The translations under genes and the position numbers were made by a program. A stretch of 64,000 bases of DNA from Candidula unifasciata. Its lineage: Eukaryota; Mollusca; Gastropoda; Stylommatophora; Geomitridae. Positions 1 through 12,419 of the stretch are shown piece after piece (the first letter of the stretch is position 1; every line of letters starts with the position of its first letter). Location: the NCBI GenBank assembly GCA_905116865.2, contig CAJHNH020000236.1, positions 691,001 through 755,000 of the forward strand, read 5' to 3'. The notes under the pieces were generated by a model. It made no database searches and was not told the origin of the DNA. It saw only the letters and a list, made by a program, of their open reading frames with translations.

Positions 1-2200
1 AGTTATGTTAACAGCAAAACATCTTACATTAAAGAAACACAGAAAGAAATTAAACAAAAACAAGGATCTCATCAAGATAGCAAATTTGAAACAGGAAGGA
101 GTAAAAGAACAGTTACAACAGAAAGTAGAGACAGCATTCAAACAACTTCCACATGTAGTTGGCAATATTGAGAAAGAATGGAGTATATATAAAAACACTA
201 TGCTTAGTATTGCAGAAGAATTATGTGGAAAACGGAAGAGTGGAAACAGACGGGGAAATAACAAATATTCACCTTGGTGGTGCAAAGAAGTAAAAGAAGC
301 AATTAAAAAGAAAAAAGACTTATATAAACAGTGGATAAAATCAAAGAAAGAAGAAGATTATATAAACTATAGACTGCAAAGGAGAGAAACCAACAGGAGT
401 GTCAAGAAAGCAAAACAAGCATCCTGGGAACGTTTCGGTGAGTCACTAGCAGAAAATGAGAAAACAGCAAGCAGAAAATTTTTCAAAGTGGTTAAAAATA
501 TGCGGAAAAGAGATGAGAGAAACAACCCTACTGAAATAATTAATGATAAGACAGGAAGGCCATTGATAGATCCACCCGAGATTGCAGAAAGACGGAGGGA
601 ATACTTCAATGAGCTCTTTAATCCTCTAGGAGATCAGCAGGAAAGAACAACTGAAGAGCACAGAGCAACAGTGTTAGAACCACACATACTAATGGATGAA
701 ATAGAAAAAGTCATTAAACAGTCTCCCAAATATAAAGCACCAGGAGCTGATAGATTACCAACAGAAATAATTCAAGCAGCAGGTGAAAGCAGCATCAGAT
801 GGCTTCACAGAATATTCAATGCAGCATGGGTACAACAAACGGCCCCTATTGATTGGCAACATGCAATAGTTATACCATTGTGGAAGAACAAAGGAAGCAA
901 ACGAGAATGCGGTCAATATCGAGGCATATCTCTTTTAAGCCATGTTGGCAAAATGTATGCCAAGATAATAGAAACAAGACTGAGACCAGTGATAGAACCA
1001 CAGCTGGCAGAAGAACAGATGGGATTTAGGAGAAATAGAAGCTGCACAGATGCAATCTTCACACTTAAACAGTTAATAGAAAAGAACATTGAATACAATA
1101 AGAACTTATTTGTGGCTTTCGTAGACCAGGAGAAGGCATTTGACAGAGTCGACAGACAATTATTATGGAAAATAATGGCAAGATATGGAGTAAGCGAACA
1201 CCTCATCGAAGTGTGCAAAAGTTTATACAGGGATTGTAGAAGTGCAGTTAGAATAAATCAGGGAACATCTCATCCTTTCACAGTGACATCTGGAGTAAGA
1301 CAGGGGTGTGTCTTATCACCACTGCTGTTTATCACCTACATCGACAGTATATGCAAGAATGCCAAGCCCATGAATGAAGATCTTAGTAAGATCAACGAAT
1401 TACTCTTTGCAGATGACCAGGCCTTGATAGCAGATACAGCCATGAAATTGCAACAACATCTAACATCCATGAATGAAGAATGTAAAACAAATAATATGAG
1501 AATCAACACTGAAAAGACAGAAGTAATGTCAATAGAAAAAAAGAAGACAGATCTAAACATAACAATAGAATACAAAGGCATTAAACAGGCATCTGAGTTT
1601 AAATATCTGGGAACTACATTTACCGAAGATGGGAAATTGGATAAAGAAATTGACATTAGATGCAGTAAAGCAAACCAAGTATTGGGACAGCTAGCCCCCC
1701 TCTTACAGCATAAGACAATCCCAATCAGCACAAAGAGACATCTTATTCAAAGCATATTTATTCCAACTCTGTGCTACCAGTGCCAGACATGGTCACTCAC
1801 AACAAACCATAAAAGAAAATTAGTAACCACGGAAATGAGATGTCTGAGAAGGGCTGTAGGAGTGACCATAAGAGATAAGATCAGAAATGAGATCATAAGA
1901 GAACAAGTCGGCACAGAACCAATTCTGGATTACATACAAAGACAGCAAGTGAAATGGTTTGCCCACTTAGAGAGAATGCCTTGTGAAACCATACCATACA
2001 AAGCATACATGGGAAGAGAAGAAGGACGTAGAGCACGGGGTAGACCAAGAACACGATGGAAGGATAACATCAGAGAAACTCTACAACAGCACGATGTGCC
2101 TATGGTCGAGGCAGCCAGAAGAGCTAGAAACAGAACCTTATATCTCCCTCGACACCCACAGCGGTAAAAGAGGAAGTGAAGAAGAAGAAGAAGAAGAAGA
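1..2200 (+). mobile_element. RTE-like retrotransposon, 3' portion with (GAA)n tail
   Basis: The reverse transcriptase frame stops at 2167 and is followed by about 30 bp ending in a (GAA)n run at 2177-2200. Simple-repeat tails of this kind are usual for RTE-type elements. The same 3' terminus recurs at 4064-4089 and 63500-63535, which fixes the element end. The left end lies outside the window. Confidence 0.8.
5..2167 (+). CDS. RTE-like non-LTR retrotransposon polyprotein, reverse transcriptase part (5' end outside window)
   Basis: The 720-codon frame is open to the left edge, so the methionine at 5 is probably internal and an endonuclease domain would lie upstream. Reverse transcriptase motifs appear in order: a fingers region with GxYRGISLLS-type sequence near residues 305-315, motif A AFVDQEKAFDRVD near 370, motif B GVRQGCVLSPLLF near 430, and catalytic FADD near 468 (FADD in place of the commoner YADD). 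The C-terminus has the basic RRARGRPRTRWKDN signature near 678-690 that is typical of RTE/CFDP2-like elements. The protein would copy element RNA into DNA at a nicked target. There are no frameshifts or stops, and a near-identical 3' copy at 3658-4089 suggests recent activity. The clade assignment is from memory of the family. Confidence 0.85.
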   Translation: MLTAKHLTLKKHRKKLNKNKDLIKIANLKQEGVKEQLQQKVETAFKQLPHVVGNIEKEWSIYKNTMLSIAEELCGKRKSGNRRGNNKYSPWWCKEVKEAIKKKKDLYKQWIKSKKEEDYINYRLQRRETNRSVKKAKQASWERFGESLAENEKTASRKFFKVVKNMRKRDERNNPTEIINDKTGRPLIDPPEIAERRREYFNELFNPLGDQQERTTEEHRATVLEPHILMDEIEKVIKQSPKYKAPGADRLPTEIIQAAGESSIRWLHRIFNAAWVQQTAPIDWQHAIVIPLWKNKGSKRECGQYRGISLLSHVGKMYAKIIETRLRPVIEPQLAEEQMGFRRNRSCTDAIFTLKQLIEKNIEYNKNLFVAFVDQEKAFDRVDRQLLWKIMARYGVSEHLIEVCKSLYRDCRSAVRINQGTSHPFTVTSGVRQGCVLSPLLFITYIDSICKNAKPMNEDLSKINELLFADDQALIADTAMKLQQHLTSMNEECKTNNMRINTEKTEVMSIEKKKTDLNITIEYKGIKQASEFKYLGTTFTEDGKLDKEIDIRCSKANQVLGQLAPLLQHKTIPISTKRHLIQSIFIPTLCYQCQTWSLTTNHKRKLVTTEMRCLRRAVGVTIRDKIRNEIIREQVGTEPILDYIQRQQVKWFAHLERMPCETIPYKAYMGREEGRRARGRPRTRWKDNIRETLQQHDVPMVEAARRARNRTLYLPRHPQR

Positions 2201-2215
2201 ATAGAGAGTCACGGA

Positions 2216-2440
2216 AGGTAGATAGGTAGTTGTACCCCACCCGGACATCATACAAGCGATAAACACCCGGTGACACAAAGTGCTACCATGCGGATTAGTA
2301 TCACCCGTGGATAGGTCCCGGAAATCCCTTTAAGCCGTCAGGCCATATTTATGGCCCCGCTATATTCAGGACCCAATACAAAAGCCAGGGTTTAGCTTCA
2401 AAATATCAACAACAAAAAATGCATCTCACGAGGGGATGAC
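2216..2440 (-). repeat. Dispersed repeat F, copy 1
   Basis: This segment shares a conserved core (rapid-response motif GACATCACACAAGCGATAA, then the ACACAAAGTGCCACCATGCG block) with copies at 28195-28440, 37875-38045, 51990-52130 and 56805-57000. One end carries short tetranucleotide runs (here TAGGTAG-like), which suggests a SINE-type tail. No coding capacity is seen. About 200 bp long; family not recognised. Confidence 0.6.
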
Positions 2441-3240
2441 TTATAGAATTGAAGTACAAGAGAGTCACGGGGAATCACAACTCATTTATGACAACCCACA
2501 TTTGAATTATATTACTGTGTTTAAATGTAATTCAGCACATAATTTTTTTTGGTATATTATTTATAATAATAATAATTAATAATATTACTATTGCATATTC
2601 AAGCGCAGCATGTATCAAAAAATAACTGCACAATGAAAAATATGAACAAGAAGATAACATCCGTTCCATTATTTTGTCCATTTTACGTTTTCTGGCCAGG
2701 ATGAGAGTGACTTCCCTTGCCATTCATGGATTGCCATGTCACAGGGCTTGTCCTATGTTGCAGGGGTGTCGAGCTTTGTCACCGGCGGGTGATACGGTAC
2801 CAAAAAAAAAAAAAAAAAACACAGAACTGGTCCTTGGCCGGAAAACGTAAAATTGACCCATTCTTCAAGAAAAAATAGAGCTAACTGACCACCAGAAATG
2901 ATCAGAATAATTCGACCAAAGACGTCAAGTCTTGGCAGATTTTTAACTTAACTAGCGCGGAGCATAACAAGTTAACTCACCTACAGTTTTGGTCTGCTCG
3001 TTTCACCACTTTATATCCATCGCAGTTTGCTGATAAAAATTTCGTAGAAGTGCTCTTTCTATAGATGGCAAAGATAGACATTGTTGCATAGACCACACTG
3101 AATACCAAGCTGCGTCTATCTAAAAAAAAAAAGGTGGGGGGGGGGGAATGTCAGAAGAATTCCAGGAAAAGGAAAAGAACCAAGTTCATCAAAAGAACTT
3201 GCTTAATATGGCGATTTACTCTATAATCATCAAAGAAGCG
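2441..3240. other. Non-genic stretch
   Basis: The sequence is AT-rich with short simple runs, a poly-A run near 2801-2818 and an A/G run near 3122-3148. I see no coding region or recognisable element. Confidence 0.5.
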
Positions 3241-5165
3241 TTTGCTGGATGAAAAAAGAAGGTGAGTCTAAAGAAATGGAGGGGGATATGAGAAGGATGC
3301 GGAGAAGGAGTTCGAAAAAGAAGAAGAAGACAATGATGGCCAAGTCGGAGAATTTACTCCATGAGTGGAAAGTGTCATTATTAATAACCATTTTAAAGAA
3401 AGGAGACAATCATAAATGTGAAAATATAGAGGAATATCACTATTATCCTCAAGCTTTAAGATACTATCGGCGGTACTGCTAAACAGCCTAAAACCATACG
3501 GCGAAGACATTGGGAAATTACCAAGCGGGTTTTCGACAGAACAGATCAACAGTAGATCAGATATTCATTTTACGGCAAATAGTGGAGCAAAATTAGAAAT
3601 ATAGAAGAGATTACGTAATGCCTTTCTGTGGATTTTACAAAGGCGTATGACAGATTATTCCAACTCTGTGCTACCAGTGCCAGACATGGTCACTCACAAC
3701 AAACCATAAAAGAAAATTAGTAACCACGGAAATGAGATGTCTGAGAAGGGCTGTAGGAGTGACCATAAGAGATAAGATCAGAAATGAGATCATAAGAGAA
3801 CAAGTCGGCACAGAACCAATTCTGGATTACATACAAAGACAGCAAGTGAAATGGTTTGCCCACTTAGAGAGAATGCCTTGTGAAACCATACCATACAAAG
3901 CATACATGGGAAGAGAAGAAGGACGTAGAGCACGGGGTAGACCAAGAACACGATGGAAGGATAACATCAGAGAAACTCTACAACAGCACGATGTGCCTAT
4001 GGTCGAGGCAGCCAGAAGAGCTAGAAACAGAACCTTATATCTCCCTCGACACCCACAGCGGTAAAAGAGGAAGTGAAGAAGAAGAAGAAGTATGACAGAT
4101 TACATAGAAACGGTTTATAGATTACTATGAAGGACTTTAGAATACCAGAAAGGTTAATTACTATGACTAAACTATGTATCGAAGACACTTAAAATATAGT
4201 GAAATATAAGGGCAGAAAGTTAGACTTTTTTTAAAATAACATCTGGCTTAAAACAAGGTAATGCTCTATTCTCACTTCTTTTCAATTTGGCCCTGGAGAA
4301 AATTATGAGGAAATTGAAACAAGAGTGCACTATAGGAGAAACTACAAGAATACTTGCTTATACAGATGCCACTGATATTGTTGGAAAAATGAACTAGAAA
4401 AACACGACTCTCATAAAAGAAGCAGCTCACAAACTGGGACTAGTTATTAATCAAGATAAGACATAATAAATGATAATAACAAGACAGGGGAAGGATATAG
4501 ACTCCGGCCACATACAAATCGATAATACGAAAAACAGGCGAACGGAAACATATAATTACTTGGGTGCAAACTGCAACTGCTCCAACATGCTGGGAGAGGA
4601 AATACAATCTAGAATACAAACTGAAAATCAAATCTACTGTGCCCTTCAACATCTGCTAGTCAAAGTCTGATCGCAACACAAAGATCGAAAGAAATAAAAC
4701 ATCGATGAGACAAGTCGTTTTATATGGCTCTGAAACTTGGAACAGAGCTAAAAGAGATAAAGCCCCATTATAAATATTCTTAAACAGTCTTACGACGAAT
4801 CTTTGGAACAATCAAAGATACAAACAGCGGAGAATGGAGAGTGAGAAGCAACAACGAAATACACAATCTCTATTAAATTACAATTAATCACTGGTATTGT
4901 GAGATCTAATAGACTTGAATGACTGGAGCATATTGAGAGAATGTCAAATGACAGAGAAGTAAAAAACTGTAAGTAAACACAAAGGAGATGAATGGTTGTA
5001 GACCACGAGACAGACCCAGAAGACGACAGAGAGCTAATACAAAGACAGACCTGCAAATAATGTCATCAAAAGGAAAGAGAAGACTAACCAGGGAGATTAG
5101 CCAAGGTGGATGATGTCTGTTCCAATGAATCTCGAGGTCTCGGAATGTTGAAGAAGCAGAAGAAG
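3240..5165 (+). pseudogene. Decayed non-LTR reverse transcriptase, interrupted by a younger RTE insertion
   Basis: Translated pieces in several frames recover a degraded reverse transcriptase. They are a WKVSLLITILKKGDN-like segment with a decayed YRGISLL block (3366-3480), an AGFRxxRSTxDQIF-like block (3520-3560), ITSGLKQGNALFSLLFNLALE (about 4226-4300), a LAYTDATDIV remnant of the catalytic box (about 4350) and a TYNYLGANC block (about 4550). Many stops and frameshifts separate them. The body is cleanly split by the insertion at 3658-4089. It ends near an A/G-rich tract at 5150-5180. The element is certainly dead, and the exact clade is uncertain. Confidence 0.65.
3658..4089 (+). mobile_element. 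5'-truncated RTE copy nested in an older element, 13-bp target duplication
   Basis: This copy matches about 1762-2195 essentially base for base, including the C-terminal RRARGRPRTRW frame (110 codons from 3732) and the (GAA)n tail. It is flanked by the direct repeat GTATGACAGATTA at 3645-3657 and 4090-4102. One or a few boundary bases are ambiguous because they are shared with the element. A 5' truncation, a simple-repeat tail and a 12-13 bp duplication are the signature of target-primed reverse transcription. Confidence 0.85.
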
Positions 5166-5879
5166 AAGATGATGATGGTGGTGGTAGTTGTAACGAGCCA
5201 GCAGCATATGGTACAGGCTCTTTCATTCGGCTTAAACTAATACTTTTAATTCTGATTTTGATTCAGATTTTTTTGTGTTTGCTTGAAATCTTCAAGGTCC
5301 AAACACGAAATTTCCCCACCAATAAAATTTCCAACTTCTAAAAGTGATATCTAGACCGCAGTATTTGCATGCAACTTTAAAAACACGACATGGAAAAGCT
5401 TTTTAAAAAAAAAAAAAAAACATCTCTCGCAGATTTGCCTATCTATTTTTAGTAACTTTAATATCATACTTGATAAACACTCTACCCTGCTATTTCTGAT
5501 AAACAAAAACACGGCCACTTCTTTGACCTGGTTTTTATGAAGAGAAAGGAACACTTGTGACGCCGCTCGGAACACCCCGTGGGGGAAACCCTCCTATTTT
5601 AGTTCATTCTTTATTAGGTAACCGGATTTGGTGTCGGGTTAGCAGTTAGGTAGTCTCTGTCCTATTGGTGGCTTTGTTCGGGCTTTGTAAGTTCCATGCA
5701 TGCAGTGTGTAAACTAAATACCTGTTCTGTCTAGATTCAGTTCTTCACAGACAGCTTACTGGTTGTAGTGCTACAACAACTTTCTTACATATCAGGTCTG
5801 TTCCTTGTTATGTTTTCATACTTTTCTATTTGTTAACTATATTATTGTAAGTAAGGATTACTTATTTTCGAAAGTTACT
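5166..5879. other. Non-genic stretch
   Basis: No convincing coding region or repeat was recognised. It contains a poly-A run near 5405-5420 and AT-rich sequence. Confidence 0.4.
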
Positions 5880-6130
5880 TTAGGAGCGAGTAAACAGTGC
5901 AAAGGCACGGATAAAACATTACGGTTTAAGGAGAATGGCACAGCAAGGAGTTACCAGGGGATCTGGCCGACGCTCAACACTCAGGGGAAGGATGAGGCGG
6001 AAATACAATTAGACCGTTACTGGTACCATCGGAACTGGAACTCTTCGCTTGCTGCTGAAGATGGGGACTGAGCACTTATGAAAGTGACCTGAGTACAGCG
6101 ATGTCAATTCTTAATTCAACATTCAACATT
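5880..6130 (+). repeat. 3' tail of an RNase H-type non-LTR element (tail repeat T), copy 1
   Basis: The repeat carries a recognisable frame (YQGIWPTL, then WNSSLAAEDGD) ending near 6071. It recurs at 47060-47310 and 63560-63830, where it lies directly downstream of an RNase H C-terminus. It is therefore the 3' region of such an element. The end with repeated TTCAACATT marks the terminus. Other fragments lie at 9045-9145, 34675-34780 and 52495-52620. Confidence 0.6.
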
Positions 6131-6394
6131 TATTTTCAAAAGCTAGTCTTTGTTTGTCCCACAGTGATGCAGTTTGTTAAATATGTTTCTACAAATGTTC
6201 ACTAGCTGACTACAGAGGCGCTGTCCAATGTGAGCTGGGGAGGGGAGGGGGGGCATGATGCTATTCTGTCATACAGTTACCACTTAGTCGAAAATTGGTC
6301 TTGCCTGTTTTTGAGCTATGTGACGACGAGTACATGGTAATGACCATGTTAATGAATTTAAAAAAAGTAAAGGACCCTTTCTGAGGCCTTCAGG

Positions 6395-6632
6395 CATATT
6401 GAGCATAAAGAGCTGTACTTATATTTTATAGATCAATTGTCATTCGGTGGGAGATGTGGTAAATATCAGACTGGTCGCCTTTACTTTCCAGGACTACACC
6501 CGGTACCCACTCAAGACTGGGAGCGTAGGTCATTTTTGAAAAAATAAAACAGCCCGGCTCCATTAGGATGCGAGCCCACAAGCTTGCGATACCCAGGCGA
6601 GCGTCTAGCCGCTAGACCAGGTCGGCTCCCAA
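6395..6632 (-). mobile_element. SINE-A copy (tRNA-derived)
   Basis: In reverse orientation this begins with the tRNA-like head GGTCTAGCGGCTAGACGCTCG near 6600-6625. It continues through the conserved body that includes a TGGGTACC..GGTGTAGTCCTGGAAAGTAAAGG block. The intact forward copy is at 15098-15355. Confidence 0.65.
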
Positions 6633-6929
6633 TGAACCACACAGCAGCGCTTAAAACACGTATTGTCTAAAGAGTAGTTTTCGGTGTTTTGTGTTAGCTG
6701 AAGCTGAGGACTGGGCATTTATGGGAAAGTATGGAATGCTGTGATATCGGTTCTTAATTTAAATCACCATCTGTCAGCCTTTTCTTCTATACGCTTTAAA
6801 ATATTTATGTAAACGCTGTGCTGACAATATCAAAGATAGACAGTCTTTAGAAGACAAAAGTAGAAAAAAAAAACAGAATTTTAATGTTTACGTGTTGTGC
6901 GAGGTATAATGATGAAAGATTTACTTAGG

Positions 6930-7262
6930 AGTGATGATATCAGGAGGAGAGTTGGGGGGGGGGGGGCGAGAGAGAGAACTAATACTGAAGTTTATCGGTA
7001 GACAACAGATCAAATGGTTTGGTCATGTAACAATACTGGCAACAGACATGGCACCTCAGAGAGTAATGTTATACAGATACAGCGGTAACCGAGCCAGAGG
7101 TGGACCATGCAGGATATATACAGCAAATGTATCGGAGACACTAAATAGTACGAGGCGAATGAAAAGGCCCATTCCACAGATCTCTTTCTGCCCTGACGCT
7201 ACGAGGTAGCTCTCCTGGAGCAGAGAAAAGAAACAAAGAAGAAGCTCACCAACTGTTATAAT
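6930..7262 (+). pseudogene. Diverged RTE-like C-terminal fragment
   Basis: The 92-codon frame has GRQQIKWFGHVTILA followed by NRARGGPCRIY, the degraded equivalent of the QQVKWFAHLERM and RARGRPRTRW signatures seen at 1945-2070. It is followed by AGAAGAAG-type tail sequence near 7240. A G-run at 6953-6967 lies in its 5' part. A non-functional remnant. Confidence 0.6.
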
Positions 7263-7439
7263 GCCTTTTGATCAAGGACGTGACCAAAGATTGATACAGA
7301 TTCTGTGATAGAAGTCAGTAGGATCAAATGGAAGGGTCATTATCATTGTCACATCATCATTATCACCACTACTATCATCAACTTCCTCTTTCACCTTTAC
7401 ACGTTTTTGGGGAAAAAAGGGGAGAGGGGGGCTGGGGTT

Positions 7440-7765
7440 GACGTTGACCGCTCGATGCATAGCCAATTCCAATTCCAATTCGTCCAACAAAAATTCAAAA
7501 TTTGATCCTCTTTCAGCCGCCCGAAGGCCTGCTATATCGAAAAAGGTTCCTTAGCTGTCTTTTATGGTTTCCTTTTATTTCTGGTGTGTAGTCAAACCTG
7601 ATATTACGGTTGTTTTCTTCCTTGCTGTGCTGCTTGTGCTCTTTTTTCTGGTGTGGGCCAGATCTCTTTGTGATGTTATCTACAGGTATTAGCTGACTGT
7701 TGCTTGGCTTGCCTCGTGCTGGTCGCTGTGCTGGATGGATAGCACTAGCTATTGTCATTTTATAT
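7440..7765 (-). repeat. Dispersed repeat with conserved reading frame, copy 1
   Basis: The - strand frame (7758 to 7513) contains QRPARGKPS, KRSGPHQ, HSKEENN and YTPEIKGNHK. The same order of motifs occurs on the + strand at 32690-32930 (QRPARGKPS, KRSGSHQ, HSKEANN, YTPQIKGNH). Both continue into a SRPSGG/SPRAAERGS-like segment. The function is not recognised. It is probably part of a mobile element leader or ORF. Confidence 0.5.
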
Positions 7766-8035
7766 GGATGTATAATTCCATTAATGTCATCAGTTCATAT
7801 TCTCGTTAGGCGCCTACTTCAACTGACATCATGTAGCAGCTGTGTTGGTATTTGTTGTGATTGCATTCTAACGTGATGACCAAACCATTTGATCTACTTT
7901 CCCGTAAGGCTGGTGAAAACTGTTGTTCCCATAGTATGTTGGATGGTATCGTTACTCACTCGGTCTCTGGCGGGAAAGCTGTGTATAGAAAAGTATGACT
8001 CTTAGAAAGTCTCTTTGTCATGCTGGCGAGGGAAG

Positions 8036-9044
<1,009 letters not shown>

Positions 9045-9145
9045 TAAGCTAAGCACTGACATCACAGCACTCGGGACATAGACATAAGTGCTCTGTCCAC
9101 ATCTTCAGCAGCCAGAGAAAAGTTCCAATTTCAATAGTGCCATTA
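9045..9145 (-). repeat. Tail repeat T fragment
   Basis: Reverse orientation match to the TTCATCTTCAGCAGC..AAAGTTCCAATT block of tail repeat T (compare 6040-6120 and 63600-63690). Diverged. Confidence 0.45.
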
Positions 9146-10729
9146 GCAGTTTGATGATATATCTGTCTTGCTTTTCCTCCAGCGGAAAGCTGCTGTGATT
9201 GCCTCCTCAAACCTGATGTTGAGGTATCCTCAGCAAGATTTTCTTACACTAACCATCTTCTCTCCGCTTTCGCATTTAAACCCTTTGCACACTTCTCCTA
9301 ACTATCAAAACAGAGCCATCTGTATAGATAATCACATCAGATTAATGCATGGAAATAAGTTCCTTCACTCCAAAGTACAAAACCTTGGGCAGTATTGCAA
9401 AGACCATGTGTTGCCCATGCAAAGTGATCTCCCACTCGGTCTGCTTTGTTTATTCTAAAGGAAAGGTAACACCAGTACATCTGCAAAAACACATGCTGCG
9501 GAAGCTTTCAGATCAGGAGAGCAGTGCTCTGTTTGTTTTTTTTCTTTTTCTGTCGTGTTAAACATGGCTACGGAAATATGAGAATAGTACCCAATTTATT
9601 TTAAAAGGTTCCAAAACAGCAAAAGGTATCAAATTTTAAATTTTAAAATTAAAAACTTGTTAAAACGTGTTTAAACACACACAACACATACACACGCGCG
9701 CGAGCGCGTGCGCGCATTTGTATATAACTGACTCAACCTCAAATTTGAGAAGAACTGACATTCAACAAACTATGAAATCATTTTTCAGCTATGAGCAACT
9801 TAAATGGTACTTTTTTCGTAAGCAGCTAATAATTTTTGCTCTTTTTCTCTATTAGTATTATCTTTGTTACTATTATTCTGTATGAGCTAACATTAATATT
9901 TTTATGCTCGCTCGCATTGGAAACTTAAACTCAAACAGAAATTTATAAAACAGGCAGGAAGAATTTTAAATCCAGTAGAAATGTCACAAAATATTTTGAA
10001 ATAAAACTGACTCAGAAAAGCTTGAGCATGAAATAAATTTGAATTTTAAACTGCGACAAGAAAGTGAACCATATGCCAGTTGCCTAGATTGACACTGGCA
10101 TTTGAAACTAAAACCGAGGCGCATCTGGCCAATCACGTCCAATGATAGGTACATTCGTATCACGCTAATTTTTCAGTACACGCCCACTCACTTTTTTTAA
10201 AGATTCGACACAATGCTAAAATTTAAAATATTGATACGAAATTGTTAAAACATGCCAAAAAATCGATTGTAGTAACAAAAGTATAATTGTGCTCGGCAAG
10301 GGTAAAAAAGTACCAAATTTGTACGAAAGCACTAACTTCAGCAGCCCTGGTCGTGTACCGTGCATTTTTCGTTTACTGTCTTTGAGAAAGATTTACCTGA
10401 ACCCGGATATTGATAGGGAATGGCATATGAGTACTGCCTTTAGTATTTTGCCTTCCGAGAAATTAATTATTCATGCATACCAGAGCCAGTCTTCTTCCTT
10501 GTTGACATTCTAACCTCAACGATAGAAATTCCAATAAAGTCGAAAGGGTAAGAAGAACACACTTGACAACAGGATAGGGAATGAGTGGTCCGACTTGGAG
10601 GAAAGAAGCATTCAGCCCAGGGACAGCGCAAATACCAGAACTTAAGCCACGAAAGTGACGCAAATAAACAAGACCACAAATATAGCCGGAGACTGTGGGC
10701 AGTTTCGGCTAGTTAGCAGCAGGTTGAAC
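9146..10729. other. Non-genic stretch
   Basis: AT-rich sequence with a short CA/CG alternation at 9675-9716. The open frames here are short and look random. Nothing recognisable. Confidence 0.4.
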
Positions 10730-10739
10730 GTGGTTGAGT

Positions 10740-10975
10740 TTTTGATTTTTTTTTTTTTAAAGGAATTGGAATTGGAATAAAGTTGACCGGATCGACTTCA
10801 TACTAGGGGTTTATTCTATATGTCTCGATGTCTCTTGTTAGAAAGCTTAGCCGCCCGCCGAGAGCTAGCACAGTGCAGCAACGCTGAAGTTTCAGCGATC
10901 TGTAGTAATAATAATTGCACTTGTGAACCAAACCAAACAATATAGTCAGTAAAGTGATTACAAAAACACTGTCAG
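10740..10975 (-). repeat. SINE-E body fragment
   Basis: Shares the block AAAGTTGA.CGGATCGACTT, then CTTAGCCGCC..GAGAGC and TTGCACTTGTGAACC, with 48385-48540 and 53110-53335. The copy at 53 kb ends in a tRNA-like head on the - strand. Confidence 0.5.
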
Positions 10976-11029
10976 GAAAGGTCCCAGTAAGTCTTCTTCT
11001 TCTTCTTTCGTTCGCATGAAATAATTTAT

Positions 11030-12419
11030 CTATATCTGCAATGCTGTCTCTAGTATGAATTTCACTGTCTTTTGTAATTCACTAAGCTGCCCGTAAAGTT
11101 TCTTCCACAAGTGTCTCTTTTGGCCAAAGGTTTTGCCTGAAAGCGTTGAATCTGGGACAATCTTGGAGGATGTGATCTGTTGTTTCAGGCGCCAGTCCAC
11201 AAATACACATGGCTGATTGGCCAATCTTAAATTTGTTGTACATGTGGCAGCGAAGTCGATTGTGCCCTGTTCTAAGGCGAAGGATAATGACTTGCTCTGG
11301 TCTGTCCATAATATGGTAATCGTCTTGTGCCAGTTTCGGTGGCATTCTGATTGATTTGATCATTCTTTTCTTCTGTTGATAAGAGACTGGTATGTCAGGT
11401 TGTTCTTCAGCTGCACCTTCCTTAGCTAGTTTATCAGCTCTTTCGTTTCCGGGAACTCCACAGTGGGAAGGTATCCACTGCATTACTAAATTACAACGGT
11501 TGCCTAGTTTGGATAATAGTGTCTGTATGCTTGGTAATTTTCCAGACTGGAGTGACTGAAGTACCGCTTTTGCATCTGTCAGGAATACTACTGGTTGTGA
11601 AAAATACCCTGAATTTAGTAGTTTCTCTGCCGCTATCTTGATGGCTTGAACTTCTGCATCATAGTTGTGACAGTGCTTTCCTGTTGGTATTTTAGCTGTA
11701 TCCCTGGTATTATTAGGATACTCAATGTACACTCCCGCACCTCCGTTTCTGACCGCACTTTCTGCTGACCCATCTGTGTAAACACGGACCCAAAGATTAT
11801 GTGGGTATTCATCATCAAGTAGACTGAGGGTGGCTGTTTTGCGCTGCACACTGTTTTGTTCTTCCTTGTCAAATACCCCTTTCACTTCAGTTTTGATGCG
11901 TATTGGAAACTTATACTCCTCTCTCCAGGGGGTCCGTTCTGGGACAGCATTTAAGGATCTATCAGTTGCAGGCAAATCAGTGGTTTGGTTGCCGAGCCGT
12001 TTGGCCTGGTGGATAAAACTACTTCTCTTTAGTCGTTCCAAAGCCAAATTTTGGAATCTTTCATTCATGGGGTGACTGGGCATACTAAGAAACTGTTCTG
12101 CTTGTAAAAGCATCTTGGTGTCTCTGCGTTCACTCAGTGCTTGGGTCATTCCCATTTTCTCCATCACAGCTAAAGGTGTTGATTTCATACTGCCTGTGGT
12201 AACTCTGAGTGCTTGATTTTGCACTTTGTCTAATTCTTGCAATGTGGTTTTTGATGCCGAACTCCATGCTGTTGATCCGTATTCAAGATGTGGTCGAACA
12301 CTTTGTTGGTAAACTTTCCTAAGTATTTTCCCGCTAGCACCCCATGTAGTTCCACTTAGTTTTCTCAGAATGGCTACCCTCCTTCTGGCTTTGGTTGTTG
12401 CCCTGTTAATGTGTTTTCT
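11030..12419 (-). pseudogene. RNase H and Cys/His knuckle region of the 3.36-kb element
   Basis: The frame is open from 12419 and runs through the 386-codon ORF at 12242-11082. RNase H active-site motifs are visible: YTDGSA (first Asp), YDAEVQAI (Glu), LTDAKAV (second Asp) and SHCGVPGNERADKLAK (His/Asp block). It then continues as RLRTGHNRLRCHMY and a Cys-rich knuckle CICGLAPETTDHILQDC. A frameshift near 11085 separates the final KLYGQLSELQ tail, which ends at 11030. This domain would remove template RNA during reverse transcription. Confidence 0.8.
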
